Source: CAZKXU01 sp964556665 (GTDB taxonomy: Bacteria; Bdellovibrionota_C; UBA2361; CAZKXU01). Taken from it: a DNA stretch of 33,816 nt. The position numbers and the translations under genes are program-made. The notes below the pieces were generated by a model, which searched no databases, had not been told where the DNA came from, and worked only from the letters and a program-made list of their open reading frames with translations. The DNA lies in the NCBI GenBank assembly GCA_964556665.1, contig CAZKXU010000029.1, positions 1 to 33,816 on the forward strand, written 5' to 3'. Of the stretch, positions 33,703 through 33,816 are shown piece by piece. Numbering within the stretch: position 1 is the stretch's first letter; the number at the start of each line of letters is the position of its first letter.

Positions 33703-33764
33703 TATGCCGGGTTAACGTAATTACTTCACTAACCCGTGGCCTGTGCGAACGCGGCTCTACGCGC

Positions 33765-33816
33765 CTAGTGCTTCGCCAAATAAGTTTTTTCACGTATAGC
33801 GCGCAGCGTTGCCCCA
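33765..33816. mobile_element. 178-bp foldback element, copy 3, cut by window edge
   Basis: CTAG at 33765-33768 is followed by the left end of the element, tgcttcgccaaataag and on to gcgttgcccca, identical to copy 2 for the 48 bases visible. It has the same orientation as copies 1 and 2. The remainder lies beyond the window. Confidence 0.85.

Noticed and set aside
1..33816. tRNA, rRNA or CRISPR loci
   Set aside because: No cloverleaf with a conserved TTCRA arm and no regularly spaced repeats were found in the gaps that I read.

Overview
The window looks like chromosome from a Gram-negative, AT-leaning bacterium. It has a TonB protein and a TonB-dependent outer-membrane receptor, a prepilin-like protein, a PilB/GspE-type ATPase, a periplasmic FKBP isomerase, and housekeeping genes (serS, tlyA, an rsmC-like gene, recD2, yaeQ). 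The very dense two-component signalling and the abundant intergenic hairpin repeats would fit an environmental lineage of the former Deltaproteobacteria or relatives. That placement is a guess; no marker gene here fixes it.

Layout. (1) 1-290: a stack of five hairpins behind the first operon. (2) 287-6086, minus strand: a tight five-gene signalling operon, transcribed as REC-HDOD, REC plus degenerate HD-GYP, stand-alone REC, cytosolic PAS kinase, membrane PAS kinase. (3) 6200-7428: another REC gene between two nearly identical 178-bp foldback elements (MITE-like, each bounded by CTAG). One of these has split a small ORF directly upstream of the REC gene. (4) 7677-15327: prepilin-like protein, small membrane protein, membrane histidine kinase, Rcp1-like regulator, REC-kinase, another CheY-like regulator on the minus strand, and a PilB/GspE ATPase carrying its own C-terminal receiver. 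(5) 15392-16279: phenylalanine 4-hydroxylase. (6) 16449-20200: accessory patch with a GC-rich POT peptide transporter, a complete IS with inverted repeats, and a diverged copy of the recD2 3' end. (7) 20229-25725: AAA/DUF4143 ATPase, recD2, serS, yaeQ. (8) 25819-29877: FKBP isomerase, a REP-like hairpin cluster, tonB, divergent TonB-dependent receptor. (9) 29984-33631: tlyA, rsmC-like, ComEA-like HhH protein, a second foldback type, SprT-like metalloprotein, and a DUF1826-like putative oxygenase. A third, truncated copy of the 178-bp element runs off the right edge.

How the genes may work together. Between 287 and 15327 there are four histidine kinases and eight receiver domains, and none of the receivers is joined to a recognisable DNA-binding domain. 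The visible outputs are HDOD, a dead-looking HD-GYP, stand-alone receivers, another kinase, and a pilus/secretion ATPase. I read this as a phospho-signalling network acting by protein-protein contact, plausibly on a type IV pilus or type II secretion-like machine whose motor is gated by its fused receiver. This is inference; the domain calls are direct.

The most unusual items are the REC-fused motor ATPase with its all-receiver network, the foldback family with a shared apical motif, the MITE-split small ORF whose frame and stop are restored when the element is removed in silico, the duplicated recD2 end flanking a DUF4143 ATPase, and the structured leaders before the kinase at 8824 and the ATPase at 13114.
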